From Gammaproteobacteria bacterium (GTDB lineage: Bacteria > Pseudomonadota > Gammaproteobacteria > Eutrophobiales > Eutrophobiaceae), in contig WLWS01000005.1 of assembly GCA_012103475.1 (NCBI GenBank), forward strand, positions 5,001 to 69,000: a DNA stretch of 64,000 nt, given 5' to 3'. The notes beneath the pieces are model-generated. The model was not told the DNA's origin, did no database searches, and saw only the letters and a list, made by a program, of their open reading frames with translations. This document shows positions 63,948 to 64,000 of this stretch, one piece after another (the first letter of the stretch is position 1; the number at the start of each line of letters is the position of its first letter). The position numbers and the translations under genes are program-made.

Positions 63948-64000
63948 TTGCTCATTCCTGATGTGAGTCAACTATCTACGGCGTTTTACTGAATGCGCAG

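Overview
The window looks like chromosomal DNA of a free-living, probably marine gammaproteobacterium with moderate GC (judged by eye). The run tyrS - mepM - anmK / erpA - bactofilin - DUF6776 gene - argC / hemJ has the gene order I know from Pseudomonas and its relatives. Squalene-hopene cyclase, a split phenylacetate catabolon, cyanophycin genes and a cytosolic reductive-dehalogenase-like protein are accessory traits. I saw no rRNA, tRNA, insertion sequence, prophage or CRISPR array.

Region 1, 1-11.3 kb, is housekeeping: tyrosyl-tRNA synthetase (cut by the left edge), peptidoglycan hydrolysis and recycling (mepM, anmK), Fe-S insertion (erpA), a bactofilin, arginine synthesis (argC), haem synthesis (hemJ, hemL), a 55-residue rubredoxin, and redox and envelope genes. 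A candidate small RNA with its own promoter, an AAN-repeat tract and a UUCG-loop terminator lies in the argC/DUF4126 gap.

Region 2, 11.4-17.6 kb, holds a thiolase, squalene-hopene cyclase, an unknown 310-residue protein and an acyl-CoA dehydrogenase. Region 3, 17.6-27.3 kb, is the phenylacetate block: paaZ - unknown gene - paaI, then paaABCDE-paaX on one strand and paaK diverging. Shared TGATACA motifs in the two promoter regions are candidate PaaX operators. No paaF, paaG or paaH was seen here.

Region 4, 27.3-52 kb, is accessory metabolism: a frameshifted cytochrome c, a Nudix-MBL fusion, and a leftward block (EthD protein, CrtI-like oxidoreductase, UbiD-type decarboxylase, BBE-type flavin oxidase, F420-NADP-reductase-like protein, nitrilase-fold amidase) that looks like an undescribed catabolic pathway. 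Nitrogen-compound genes follow (DUF1989, MFS, agmatinase-type ureohydrolase, RidA, amine-oxidase-like flavoprotein). Three DUF485-SSS symporter pairs surround a reductive-dehalogenase-like protein built from two related halves and a MetE-like protein.

Region 5, 52-64 kb, has a methyltransferase and a cyanophycin cluster (iadA, cphB, cphA, cphA-prime), which would make and break down an Asp-Arg reserve polymer, then mgtE, an exported amidohydrolase and a Tat-exported M19-type protein.

There are no visible lesions in the first 27 kb. From 27 to 61 kb, six genes carry single-base losses or in-frame stops (cytochrome c, MFS, repeat protein, third SSS symporter, cphB, mgtE). This may reflect gene decay or assembly error, and raw reads would separate the two.
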